The translations under genes were made by a program, and so were the position numbers. Shown piece after piece: positions 13,201-25,400 of a stretch of 64,000 bases of DNA. Under the pieces are notes generated by a model that had not been told where the DNA came from, did no database searches, and worked only from the letters and a program-made list of their open reading frames with translations. This DNA is from Caenorhabditis remanei (lineage: Eukaryota; Nematoda; Chromadorea; Rhabditida; Rhabditidae). How positions within the stretch are numbered: the stretch's first letter is position 1; every line of letters starts with the position of its first letter. Where the stretch lies: NCBI RefSeq assembly GCF_010183535.1, contig NC_071329.1:18862879-18926878 (forward strand), in the 5' to 3' direction.

Positions 13201-14788
13201 AAACTCATTCTGAAACCTATAGGGATCATCGATAGCGACGATGGCATCAGAATCCACCACAGCGTCCGCCTCCCTCTTCAGCGACCCAATACGCCCGCAC
13301 CACCATCAGCAGAATCAGCGAGTTCTATTCGGCACGATAGCTGATACAAGTTTCAGTGGAAGACCAAGAAAGTATGAAAAAAAATGCAATTTTGAAGGAA
13401 AAAATCGAAAAACTGGTTTTAGCGCTGCTTAGCAGCGTTAAAAACTGAAAATTTCGGTTTTAGCGCTGCCAAACAGCGCTAAATTTTTCAACGCTGCTTA
13501 GCAGCGCTAAAAACCGGACAATTGTTTTTAGCGCTGCTTAGCAGCGTTAAAACTTGTTGTTTCTCAAAAATTGGTTTTCGACTGAAGTTTCATCTTTTTT
13601 GCAGTAAGGAGCGATGAATCTCATTAATTTCAGCCATTTTCAGTCCATCTATATATACATAATTTCAGACTAACCGACCGCGTCACTGAAATGATTCAAT
13701 CGAATCGTGAAAGAAGTCAAAAAAGCAGAACGAGTCGTGACGAGGCGGTCGACGATGAGTGGTGTATATGTAATGGAGCGGTGGGTTTTATTGAGGAGAC
13801 TACAAACTACACACTTTTTGTAGTTTGTAGTGTGATGAGCAGAGTCGGTTGTGATAAGGGAATGGAGCTGCTTAAAATCATAGTTTTTATGGTTAGTAGT
13901 CTCTAAGCAGCGCCGATTTTCTGAGAAGTGGCTTTGAGCTGCTTAGCAAGACTTTAAGCAGCGCCAGTCATTTGAGAGCGATTTCAAGTGAATTGAGCTG
14001 CTAAGCAAGACTACGAACTACATTTTTCGTAGTTTGTAGTCTTTAAGCAGCACCAATTTCCTGAAGGTGTCTGAGACTACAAACTACAATTTTCGTAGTT
14101 TTTAGTCTTTAAGCAGCACCAACTTCCTGAAGGTTTCAGAAGTGGAGTTGGAGCTGCTTGTTTGAGACTACAAACTACACTTTTTGTAGTTTGTAGCCAT
14201 GTGATTCCAACCAAACCAATCCCAATTCTTACAGAATACAAATTCGGACATGATGGTGGAATGCGAGAATCCGAATGTAAGTGTTTGTTTTTCAGCTAAA
14301 ACCTGATTTTCAGTGAGAAAATTGACTTTTTCAGGGGAAAATCTGATTTTTAGCGCTGCTAATGAGCTAAGCAACGTTAAAATCGAGAAATGAAGATTTA
14401 GCGCTGCTTAACAGCGTTAAAGCTGAATTTTTAACGCTGCTAAGCAGCGTTGGAGAGTTTAGCGCTGGTTAGCAGCGCTAAAAACCAATTTTTCGATTTT
14501 AGCGCTGCTAAACAGCGCTAAACCCAATTTTCAGCGCTGCTAAGCTAGTTTGAGCATTTTTGGGCCAAATTTCATGATTTCCAGGTTAAAATTTAAGTAT
14601 TTCCCACGATTTTTAACATTTTTCAGCATTTTTGACCCAAATTTTATGATTTTCAGTGTCTAAAGCAATGGTTTCACTTCGATTGTGTCGGTCTCTCCTC
14701 TCCACCGGACGACGAATGGTTCTGTCCGGATTGTAGTCCACTTCCTACATTTATACACCATTCTTCGTCTTCTCGTCGTCACGACTGA
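7258..14788 (+). CDS. ING-family PHD-finger chromatin reader
   Basis: Eight exons join in phase: 7258-7297, 8324-8837, 9482-9728, 10993-11403, 13223-13371, 13669-13780, 14235-14276 and 14657-14788, giving about 548 aa. Residues 6-130 form the helical ING N-terminal domain (YLDDI, then LLDGLNEEM and a charged helix). A basic KKRPGRPRN stretch near 188-196 resembles an AT-hook or nuclear signal. The acidic, Ser-rich middle is not recognisable. The C-terminus is a C4HC3 PHD finger with zinc ligands C486, C488, C501, C506, H512, C515, C528 and C531, and a DMMVEC segment as in H3K4me3-reading ING fingers. ING proteins are subunits of histone acetyltransferase or deacetylase complexes. The protein is longer than human ING3 (418 aa) because of the middle exons. 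The internal exons 10993-11403 and 13223-13371 fit by phase but lack independent homology support. I do not assign the specific worm paralogue. Confidence 0.85.
7825..8190. repeat. AGCGCT palindromes in ING-gene intron 1
   Basis: At least five palindromic units (AGCGCTGCTAA...AGCAGCGCTAAA and shorter forms) lie at about 7830-7900 and 8103-8180 in the intron ahead of the exon starting at 8324. They belong to the same family as those in laat-1. Confidence 0.75.
9050..9415 (+). repeat. GGCGCG short-motif repeats in ING-gene intron 2
   Basis: Six or seven variants of CTGGCGTGCCTTTGGCGCG follow at about 45-65 bp spacing between exons 2 and 3. The orientation is the same as in laat-1 introns. Confidence 0.7.
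10171..10353. repeat. Foldback element with GA/CT arms in ING-gene intron 3
   Basis: Inner arms at 10219-10242 and 10282-10305 are inverted copies over 24 bp with one mismatch (CGAAAATGCG-C/A-CGAGAGAGAGTGT type). Weaker outer arms pair GGTATGTGCC at 10171 with GGCACATCCC ending near 10353 across a GGCG/CGCC-rich segment. It can form one long hairpin in the transcript. No coding potential is visible. Confidence 0.65.
11425..13560. repeat. Dense AGCGCT palindrome field in ING-gene introns 4-5
   Basis: More than twenty units of the form (T)TTAGCGCTGCTTAACAGCGCTAAA, or with one degenerate arm ending AGCAGCGTTGA, occur between exons at 11403 and 13223 and after 13371. Several are direct near-duplicates, for example at about 12418-12443 and 12465-12490. 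Each unit is itself an inverted repeat, so transcripts would be studded with small hairpins. Confidence 0.85.
11450..11615. mobile_element. hAT-like MITE with 8-bp target duplication
   Basis: A 166-bp element has perfect 10-bp termini CAAGGCTGTC and GACAGCCTTG, extended by imperfect complementary GGCCG-rich sequence. It is flanked on both sides by AGCAGCGT (11442-11449 and 11616-11623). The duplicated 8 bp belong to an AGCGCT palindrome that becomes continuous if the element and one duplicate are removed, so the insertion is younger than that palindrome. An 8-bp duplication with a CA-GG-type terminus fits the hAT superfamily. There is no transposase, so it is non-autonomous. Confidence 0.8.
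13790..14205. repeat. TGTAGTTTGTAGT / AAGCAGCTCC palindromic repeats in ING-gene intron 6
   Basis: Alternating ACTACAAACTACA and TGTAGTTTGTAGTCT segments with AAGCAGCACC/GAGCTGCTTA pairs form four or five hairpin-capable units between the exons at 13780 and 14235. A related unit lies at 10725-10900 in intron 3 and others at 19770-20130. Confidence 0.7.
14345..14550. repeat. AGCGCT palindromes in the last ING-gene intron
   Basis: Five adjacent palindromic units occur just before the final PHD-encoding exon, the same family as elsewhere in this gene. Confidence 0.75.
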
Positions 14789-17700
14789 AAATTTCAACAA
14801 AAAAAATTAAAAATCTAAAAAAAAAGAAGAAAAATAACAATTAATTTCCCTAATTATCTTGTTCTATGACATCCCTTTTTTTGGTTTTTTTTTCTTTGTG
14901 TATCCATTTTTCTTTTTATTGTAATTTTTCGGGGAGAGAGAATGAGGTTTCCTTAAAATTTCGGGCAAAAAAACTCGTTTTTTGGGCATTTTTTCAAAAA
15001 AAAATCTGAAAATTGAGCTGTAATGGACATTTTTTGTCAAAAAACTAAATTTTGAGTCAAAAATTCACTTTTTCAGTCTAAAAACCTATTTTTAGCTCGA
15101 AAATCCATTTACGTATAAAAATGGGCGGAGCCTGTCTGAAAATGGGCGTGGCCTATTTTTAAGCCAAAATTCGTCTTTTTTTTCAGTATATTTTCAACGA
15201 TTTGTCTGAAAATGGGCGGAGCCTATTCCCTCTCTCTCCCCTTTACTTGGTGTTACCCTTTTTCATTTTTTTTGTGTTTGTGTTCTTTTCTTTTTTCAAA
15301 TTTTCCTCTAAAATCACTTTTTTTTTTCGTTTTTTCGCTCAAAATTTCACTTTCTATCCATTTTCTTTCCTTCGATCCCCCTCGCTTTCTCTCTGGTTAT
15401 CAATCAATGCTTCGTGTTTTTTCCCCGCTTTGAAAATCTGGAAATGTTATGTAAAATTCAAAAAAAAATTGGTGTAAAAATAGGCTCCGCCCACATTTAG
15501 TCTGAAATTTTGAGATAAAAGTGGTGAAGTGGGCGGAGCCTCGAAGTACTTGAAGCCACGCCCACTTTTACATGATAGCTGAAAATGGGCGGAGCCTCAA
15601 GTTCCTTGAAGCCACGCCCACTTTCAGCTAGCAATGCTGATTGGTAAAAGTGGGCGTCGCTTCTAGGAGCATTAGGCTCCGCCCACTTTTATCTCTCGGA
15701 GTCTTCAGACAGTTTCTTCATTCTAAAAGTGGGCGTGGCCTATTTTTCCACTTTTTTAAGGAAAATTTCCAGATTTTCCTCTCTCGTTTCTTTCTGTGTT
15801 AACTGCCTTCCCCCCATCCCATCTACATCATCATCAACTTTTTTTTGTGTTTCTTAAAATTCTGTTCCTTATAATTGGTACTATACGGTGTACGAAAAAT
15901 GTGTTTTTCCCGTTTTTTGGAGAGTTTTGTGAAGAGATCTATCAGTTTTTAAAGCTGAAATTCGAGATTTATCTGAAAATATGAGGGAACAATAGAATAG
16001 CTTCAGATGAAAACGCCCTGAAAGTTTTGATGTATTTCAGTATATTTCAGGGCTATCTTTAATCGAGAAGTTCCAGGAAGTTCGATGAAAAATTATGACA
16101 AGCTGTTGCGAAAAATCGATAATTTCCGTGAGAAATAGTGAAATTTCATCTTTAAATTGCAAGGAAACAAGCTCAAATTCGATGAAATCTATAAAAATCT
16201 CCAAAAATTCCACAAAAATACGTAGGCTATAATCGACTCTTTCGATTTTCAGCGTGATACAGATGACCCTCCTCTTGCACTTCTACCACTGCTCTATATC
16301 ACACTTTCATATTTCTTTTGTACTTGACAATTGGCTCGTATCTCTTTCTCACTCTAAAGATGTGTGTCATTCATTTCTTTTTTGTTACATTCTCAACAGA
16401 TATTGAGAAATTGTAGAATGGGGTTCCTTTGGCGCGTTATCTGTCCAGCGTTTTTCGAGTGCTAGATGCATCTTTTAGGCTCTTCGTGGAGGCTATGGAT
16501 CGTTTATGAACTGAACAGAGCCTCATGACTTCTGAAACCCAAGAATCTGCGGATTTTAAAGGTTCTGGGCTCTCTGAGCCGATCAGTTGTTCCGTCCCAC
16601 TCATCATGCATGTAATTAGTAGATCAGAAATTGACAGACAAATCAAACAGACACTCCTCTTATTATACACATAGCCATAGAGAGAGAGAGAGACATTATA
16701 AACCATTCCAGGTGTGTGTGTGTGTCTCATTTTGTCGTTTTTCACCGGAATTCCGACGATTTTTCATGTTTTCCGAGCTGAAAATTACTCCATTTCTATC
16801 ACAATTTTGATTTCTACGATTTCTAGACCTAGACCGTGACACTCAACCGGCTACGGCAATCCTAAAGATCACAGTTTAATGTATCTAAGCAGCTCCAGCC
16901 AATGGTAAGCTTACTGTAGCAGCCTAAAAATCGGGTACTCCATACTGTGTCGAGGGGCTGCTGAAAGGCATACAGACACCCTGTCTCCTCTCTCAATTGC
17001 CACGTCTTCAGATGAGAATCTAGAAGTCTCACTCTACCCCCCAGGACTACCCTCCAAAACACCATCAAAAGTCCATCTCCACTCTCTATTCCACATACAC
17101 ATATCAATCAATTCTCTCTCTTTCTCTCTGTCTGTCGCTCTCTGCGTCTCTTCACCACACACACTCTCTCTCTCATCCATCCACACTCTCTCTCTCACAC
17201 GGAGACCTCGTTGAATAGACGTAGAGAATGAAGAGACGCAGAGAAGTAGAGAGTCTTGACACTGACTGGCATTAGACCAGTGGAGGAGGCCACCGCTCTC
17301 ACCTCCTTTCCGTCCCCCAACCACCACCACTATGCTATAATCTTTTGGCTCTGGGTCTCGTGCTCTCTCTCTCCATGACTCGATGACTTGAAAAACGGTC
17401 ACCTGGTCTTGTCCAGGTGACCTACCGGTCCTGTGTTTTTGTGATCGGTTAATTGATTATTTTGGGGCTCCAAGAGCAGTTTGGACTAGTTTTGGAGCTG
17501 CTTAGCATGCTTCAGGCCAGCTTTGGAGCGGCTTAACAGTCCAAGATGGCTGCTTAGCTGTTATCATCTCAGCATGATTACTTTCTGGTTTTAGAGCTCC
17601 AGGAGCTGCTTAGTTGTCTGTGTCTTTCATCAATTAGAGCACTCCAGAATCCGGTTGCACTAGTCGTTGAGCTGGGAGCGGCTTAGAAGGCTTAGAGCTG

Positions 17701-19337
17701 CTTACACTCGTTTTGGAGCGCCTTAGAATCTCGGAAAATCGGCTGAAAATCGATTTTTTAATCTGAAAATGTCAGAAAATACTGATTTTCAACAACGATT
17801 GTTCAAAAATGCGATTTTGGCGAAGTCCGGCGTGCCTTTGGCGCGTTTCCAGTAAAAACTCTAATTTTCAGCTTTTTTCAATGAAAACCGCACGATTTCC
17901 AGATTTTTAGTGTCCTGGCGTGCCTTCAGCGCATTTCGAATTCAAAACATGAAGATCTGGCGTGACTTTGACGCGTTTAGAGAAGAAATCTCGCGATTTT
18001 CTAGTTAATTTTCGAATTAGATCCAATTTTCAAAGACCTGGTGCGCCTTTGACGCGTTTAGAAATAAAGATTTCCTTAAAAAATGGCTGATTTCGAAAGA
18101 AAACCGATTCTGGTGCGCCTTTGACGCGTTTTGGATCAATTTTTGATGGTTTTTTGGTAGCTCTTCCTCCTCTTCTACAGCCATTCTACAGTATCCTCCT
18201 AGACTCCACCCCTTTTTGTGGGCGGAGCCTATTCCGAAAAGTCTCAAGTCCGCAAACACTCCGACCACAAATTGATTTTTATCTTTTTCTCTTTTTTTTT
18301 CTAATTTTTCCCATTTCTATCCTAATTTTTGGATCTAGATCCTATAACTACCGTAATCCACCTCCTCCCCTCTCTCTCTATTCCCTCTCTCCTCTAATGG
18401 CCTAACTTTCTTCCCGGCCGTGGCCTAGAAATCGCCGTGATGACTTTTCTCGGTCACTCTAGAAGGAATACACTCATTTGTCATCATTTTTGGGTTATTT
18501 CTTCACTCATTTTTGTTGAAATTTCGAGATTTTTATGAATTTTAGCAGTTTTTTACTGGTTTTCTTGTGATTTTAAGTGGAAATTTCACTATTTTGAGTG
18601 GAAATTATCGATTTTTCAATTTTTCGAAGCATTTTGTCATCATTTTTCATAGAATTTCGAAATTAGTCGGTTGTTTAGAGAATTTGCTGGATTCTCTTGG
18701 TTAAAGTTAAATACCGTCGAAAAACTGGCTGAAAATCGATTTTTTGAGCTAAGAATGTCAGAAAATACTGATTTTCAACAAAAATTGTTCAAAAATGCGA
18801 TTTTTGGGAAGCCTGGCGTGCCTTTGGCGCGTATCCAGTAAAAACTGAAATTTTCAGCTTTTTTAGATGAAAACCACACGATTTTTTAATTTTTATGGTG
18901 CTGGCGTGCTTTTGGCGTGTTGAGTTTTGAAAGTTCGGTCAAAAGACCGATTTCAAACCCAATTTTCAAAGATGTGGGGCGCCTTTGACGCGTTTTTTTT
19001 CCTTAAAAAATGGTAAATTTACGAAAAATCGAATCTGGCGCACTTTTGACGCGTTTTTGATCGAAATTTCGATATTTCATCCAGTTTTAGTCTCAAAAAT
19101 TGCAAATTCTTCACATTTTTATTCAAAAAATCACAAAAATGTATTTTTGATCTCCCTTTTTTTTAATTTACCGCCAAAATTATCCTCTTTTTTCACTTTT
19201 TTCACACGCTGACATTGTTGGATTGTTGGCGCCAACTCACTTCTTTTCTTCTCGGTTTTTCCCATTTTTTCCTCTAAAATTGCTCTTTTTCTCTCATTTT
19301 TCCTCCTAAAAATTATTAAAATATCAATTTTTTGCAG
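14789..19337. other. Intergenic region between ING gene and ubxn-3
   Basis: I see no gene in this 4.5-kb stretch. It opens with an AT-rich 3' UTR and T-rich tracts to about 15470. At 15110-15740 there are a dozen copies of GTGGGCGGAGCC or GTGGGCGTGGCC in both orientations. A CT/GA-rich segment with CACACTCTCTCTCTC runs from about 17090 to 17260 and may be a promoter. A perfect 10-bp stem with 6-bp loop (GGTCACCTGG / CCAGGTGACC) is at 17397-17422. GAGCTGCTTAG motifs follow at 17480-17720, then two blocks of GGCGCG short repeats at 17820-18130 and 18810-19060. An acceptor TTTTTTGCAG ends at 19337, ahead of ubxn-3. Confidence 0.6.
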
Positions 19338-19415
19338 AAAAGCACCCATACATACATACCTCAAATACTCAATCAATTATAGCTCGAAAAGCAAATCTAT
19401 AAATAACTGGAAAAA

Positions 19416-22400
19416 ATGGATCATCTTGGATTAGAGGACGATCAACAAGAGAAGCTTCGGCAGTTTACGGTAAGCAGCGTTGAAAATATTTTAGCGCTGT
19501 TAAGCAGCGCTAAATTCGAGAAATAGGTTTTTAGCGCTGTTAAGCAGCGTTAAAATCGAGAAATGGAGATTTAGCGCTGCTTAGCAGCGCTAAAACATGA
19601 AATTGGGTTTTACCGCTGTTAAGCAGCGCTAAAACTTGATTTTGGATTTTTAGCGCTGCTAAACAGCGCTAAAATTGGAGATTTGCTTTTTAGCGCTGCT
19701 TAGCAGCACTAAAACTTGATTTTTCCACAAATTATCGATTTTCATGCTGTGGCGCTGCTTAAAATCATCATAAATTTTGTAGTTTGTAGTGTATAAGCAG
19801 CTCCCGGGAGTCATAAAGCTGTTAAGCAGCGCCAAACTACAATTTTAGCACTGCTAATAGGCTTGTAAGCAGCGCTAATATTTTCGGATGACTTGGAATG
19901 TTGTAGTTTGTAGTTATAGCGCTGCTTAACGAGTTTTTAAGCAGCGCCAGAATGAAAAATCGATTTTTCAGTCCAAAATACATATTTTTTGCAGAAATTT
20001 TTGTTATTTTTCCAACAAAAATTGTTAAAAATCAGATTTTTATCTCATATTGCTACCAGTTGTTCTGTAGTTTGTAGTGTGTAAGCAGCACTGCTTAAAA
20101 TGACGAAAATTGTGTAGATTGTAGTGTCTCAGAAGTCTTGTTAGAAGCATTGATTTTATCTCTTTAGCAGCGCTAAAAATCAGATTTTCTCTTCAAAAAA
20201 ATCAATTTTCTCACTAAAAAAAAAGGATTTTCCGCTCATTTTTCATTGAGAAAGTCAGATTTTGAGCGGATTTTTGAGTAAATTTTCATATTTTCATCAA
20301 AAAAATGGCGAAATTTCGATTTTTGGGTGTTAAAATACGATTTTCCAGTCAAAAATACAGTTTTTCGTCTGCAAAGTAAAGAAAAATCTCAATTTGAGGG
20401 GAAAAATTGATTTTTAGCGCTGCTAAAGAGCTAAGCAGCGCCAAATCTCAAGTTTCGATTTCAGCGCTGCTTAACAGCGCAAAACTCAAATCTAAGCTAG
20501 TTTGAGCAATTTTAAAAATTTTTGAGTCAAATTTCCTGGTTTTCGGGTTAAAATCCATGATTTTAGCGCTAAATCTCTATAAATTTCAGCTAAAACTATT
20601 TTTGCGTTGTTTACTATCGTTAGCAGCGCTAAAAATCAGTTTTCTCCTCAAAAATTCAAATTTTTCGAGTTTTCGCTCAAAAAATGGCGAAAATTCGAGT
20701 TTTTGAGTCAAAAAATCGATTTTGCATTCAAAAAACTCTATTTCTTTCAGGACATCACTCAAGAACACGACCGTGAAGTGGCAATCGGCACTCTGGCCTC
20801 ACTCAACTGGAATTTGGAACAGGCAATCGAAGCTCATCTGATGCAAGAAGACATGAATCAAGACGATGATCCGGAGATAGTTGAACAGATACCCGCAAGG
20901 TCAATTCTTCATCAAAATCCCCGAGTGGCAGAAGTGGGCGGAGCTCATTTCGGACGAATTGTCAATAATCAATTCATTCTTGATGACGATGATGATGATG
21001 TGATTGTCGATGTTGGGTGAGTTTTTCGTGTGAAAATCGCGAAAAATTGGCGAAAATGTTAAATTTCGAGGTCTGGGGCGCCTCCGACGCGTTTTTCTCA
21101 CCCACAAACATGAAGTTTTGGAGTCTGGGGTGTCTTTGGCGCGTTTTTCTGTCCCACATGACGAAATTTTGGAGTCTGGGGCGACTTTGGCGCGTTTTTC
21201 TGTTCCACATGACGAAATGTTGGAGTCTGGGACGACTTTGGCGCTTTTTCTGTCCCAAATGACGAAATTTCAGAGTCAAGGGTGTCTTTGGCGCGTTTTT
21301 CTATCCTACATACGAAATTTTGTAGACTGGGGTGCCTTTGGCGCGTTTTTCTGTCCCACATGACGAAATTTTGGAGTCTGGGGCGTCTTTTCCTCGTTTT
21401 TCTTGTGAAAATAGCCAAAAATCGAGCCTAGGGCGCTTTTGACGCGTTTTTCTCTTTCATTTTTAATGCAAACTTCCAAATACCACCCGACTGGCGCGCC
21501 TTTGACGCGTTCCCAGTCATATGTCACAGATTTCGCGGTCCGCAATTTGTCGTGACGGTGTTCACAGACTGTTTTTGTGTTTTGAATAGTTCACGTGCCC
21601 CATCGTTTGCATTCTCTCACGTAGAACTTTTTGGGGACCTAAAATTTAGGTAATTAGTGAGTTAATTGGTTAATTAGTTGATAATTGTTTATACAAATAA
21701 AACATCGATGAAATTTAGAAATTTAGCTCCAAAAATCGGAAAACATTTGAGTTTTTCAGAGTTTTTAGGCTGTCAGGCGCGCCTTCGACGCGTTTCAGCG
21801 CTATACTAGGAAAGTCAGGAGTTTTTGTGTTTTTAACTCGATTTTAACGAGAAAAACGCGTCGGAGGCGCCCCAGACTCGATTTTTGGAAATTTTATTGA
21901 GTAAAAGCCGTTAATAGCATAATTAACAGTAATGTTTTCTATTTTAGAGCTGGAAAACGCGTCCAAAGCGCCCCAATCTTCAAAATTTTGTGATTTATGG
22001 TGTCTGAGGCGCCTTCGACGCGTTTTTCAGCTTTAAAATCGTGAAAAATCATGTCTGGGCCGCCTTGAACGCGTTTTTCTTGGTAGAATCGCCAAAAAGT
22101 CGTGTCTGGGGTGCCTTCGACGCGTTTTTCAGTGTTAAACTCTCATCTTTTGGTCTCTTCATTTACAATAATTGTCACAATGAGATTGCGTATACGCTTA
22201 CGCAACCCACCTCCTCCCAATGCCTCTCATTTATATCCGCCTGACCCATCACGGATGGAAGGGACGGTAGTAAGAGGGGGCACACAGTGCCCTCCGTCTC
22301 CTCCTCCTCCTCAATCGATTTTCTATGCGCTTTGTGGCCGTGGTCATCCTGTGAAGAGTTTTTGTGTTTTTATAGGATTTTAGAGGGTTTTTTAGAGTTT

Positions 22401-25400
22401 TAGCCCAAAAAAATTGGGGAAATTTCGACGTTTTAGCTACTAAAGAGTGCCTGAAAGACTTTAGCGCTGCTAAGCAGCGTTGAGAATTTTAACGCTGCTC
22501 AACAGCGCTAAACTCGATTTTTGGTGGTTTTTTGCCGAAAACTCGCGAAAATAGTCTGTTTTTGCTGAAAATTTGTGTGAAATTCGGATTCTGAGGGTCA
22601 TATTCACTTTCAAACATGAAATTTCCGCAAAAAATGAAATTTTGAGCCATTTTTAGACTTTAGCGCTGCTAAGCAGCGTTGAAATCCTCTCATAAAGATT
22701 TTAGTGCTGCTTAACAGCGCTAAACTCATTTTTAGCGTTTTTTTTTGTCGAAAACTCATTTTCAATCCATTTTTCATCATTTTTTCACAAATTTTGGCGT
22801 TTTCTATTCAAAATTGAACCAAAATTAAAAATTTTACGGTTAAAAATAGCTTTTCAATTGAAGGACCCCATTATTTTCCAAGTTTTTCAATCTAATCCTT
22901 TTGAAATTCGATTTGTGGCGCATTTTTCTCAATTTTAACAAGTTTTCACAAGTTGATTACAAAAATTTCCACCCCAAATTATTCATTTTTGGTGTTTTTG
23001 ATGAAAAGTTCTCAAAATTTGAGTTTACACTGATTTTCAAGATTTTCTTCTCGAAAAATCGAATTTCGCTGCTAGAATTGACGCAGAAGCCAAGTTTTGT
23101 GACAAAGAATTCAATTTTGTGCAATTTTGACAAGAAAACCGCGTCGGAGGCGCCCCAGACTTAATTTTTAGCGATTTTGACTAGAAAAACGCGTTCATAG
23201 CGCCCCAGACTTAATTTTAAGCGATTTAGTTGAGTAAAATGCGTCAAAAGCGCCCCAATCTCCGAAACCCTTCAATTTTTCTCCTTTTCACTCAATTTCA
23301 CCCAATTCTCACTAATTATCCCCATCAAAGTTTCAGATCTGAAATGCCATCAACTCGAGGACGTCGTCGCGGACGTCCGGCAGCATCGGCCGCATCAGCA
23401 CAAGACGAGATGACGGTCGATAACCAGGTGAAAAGATTGCGGGTGTGTGAGAAAAATCTCGTTTTTTGGATGGAAAAAGCGGAAAATTTGATACAGATAT
23501 TTCGAATTTTCCGCGTTTTTTGAATACTAGCTCCTCATCTATCCCAGTTAATTAGTTAATTGGTCAATTAGCTTCTAACCCTTTTCGGCTTCTTTTTAAA
23601 TTATCGATTTTTCTAAGTTTTCTCTCTATTTTAGACATTATTAATGAGAATCCACCCCCATTACTAACGTCTCCAATTTCAGATTGACGATGATCAACAA
23701 CGTGATAATGGAAAGGCGACGAGCAGCAATAAGAGAGGAGCCGCGATTCCAAGACAAAGTACGGACGGGAAATTCATTGATTTCTAGTTTTTGAGGGTTT
23801 TCGCCCGAAAAATTGGCATATTTCGATGTTTATAACCACTAGAGTGACTTTAGCGCTTCTAAACAGTGTTGAGAATTTTAGCGCTGCTTAACAGCGCTAA
23901 ACTTGATTTCCCATAGTTTTTGTTTGAAAATGGCTCGAAAATTCGGTTTTTGAGATGGTTCTGAGCAAAAATTCGGGTTTTCTCTGATTTTTAGGGAAAA
24001 ATATTAAAATTTAGTGCAAAAATCTCCATTTTAGACGTTTTTTGACAAGTTCTGGTTGAATTTTCAGTTAAAAAAGACATCGCAAAGGCTAACCAGCGCT
24101 AAAATCAACATGAGCAGATTTCAACGCTGCTTAGCAGGGCTAAAGTCCAAAATGGCATTTTCAAGACTTGCTAGGCGGATATTTCATGTTTCAAAGTGAA
24201 AATGACGCTCCGAATTCGAATTTCACACAAATTTTCAGCGAAAACTGACTATTTTCCCGAGTTTTCGGCAAAAACCACTAAAAACCGAGTTTAGCGCTGC
24301 TTAACAGCGCTAAACTTGGATTTTCATAGCTTTTGCTCGAAAATGGCTCAGAAAATGAGTTTTGGAGGTTGTTTTGAGCGGAAATTCGGTAGTAATACGG
24401 TAGAAATGTCTCATTTTGCCGATTCTGGACATCCGGACATGATCTGGACACACAGGCTGACGTCCAGACCGGAAAATTCAAAATTTTAATGTTTTTGCGA
24501 AACGGACATTCGGACACAATTTTTGTCTAAAAATTCTGTGTAATTCGGACATTCGGACACTCTAGACACACAGACACGCACTTTTCCCCGAAAAGTTAAC
24601 ATTTTCACCGTGAAACTCTAATTTTTTAGGAATTAGAAAAAGGCTAAAAACCAGCGTTTTCTAATCATTTTTCATTGTTTTCTACAAAGATATTTCGAAA
24701 CATGTGCTTCTCAAAACGACTGATGAGTTTAGTGACTGAAATTTGCGCTGATAGTCTGCAATTTTTGCGGTTTTGACTTTCAACTCAAAATTACGATTTT
24801 TGCCGAAAATGACAAGGCTTCCAGATTTTTTAGCGTGATTTTTGCTTCTTAACTTGAAATTTTAGCCTGACAAGTTGAAAACACTACTTTTTGCATCATT
24901 TTTCAACTTTGAGAATTTTAGCTGGGTAGCAGCGCTAAACAAAAACTCGCGAAAATAGTCAGTTTTCGCTGAAAATTTGTGTAAAAATCGAGTTCTGAGC
25001 GTCATATTCTCTTTGAAACATGAAATTTCCGCCTAGAAAGTCCCGAAAATGGGATTTTGGACTTTAGCGCTACGTAACAGCGCTAAATCCGAAATTAGCG
25101 CTGGTTAGCAGCGCTAAAACTCAAAATTCAATAAAATTGCTTTTAGTCAAAAATTGCGGTTTAAACGCTTCCAACTCGCTCTAAAACCACGAAAACCCTA
25201 ATTTTTTTGCTTTAGACGGAATTTAAATTCAAAATTGCGATTCATATCGATTTTTGTGTTTTAGCGCTGCCTAACAGCGCTAAATCCAAAATTAGCGCTG
25301 GTTATAACCATGGTTAGCAGAGCTAAAAACTTGAACTTCAAAAATTCTACATTGTCAGCCAATTTTCGCTGTTTTAGACGGAATTTCAACTCAAAATTGC

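Noticed and set aside
17034..17402. Minus-strand 122-codon frame upstream of ubxn-3
   Set aside because: It is a translation of GA/CT-rich repeats with Arg-Glu-Arg runs and lacks any coding support.
17397..17422. Perfect 10-bp stem with 6-bp loop (GGTCACCTGG/CCAGGTGACC) as a miRNA or regulatory hairpin
   Set aside because: The stem does not extend beyond 10 bp, too short for a miRNA precursor; kept only as a note within the intergenic entry.
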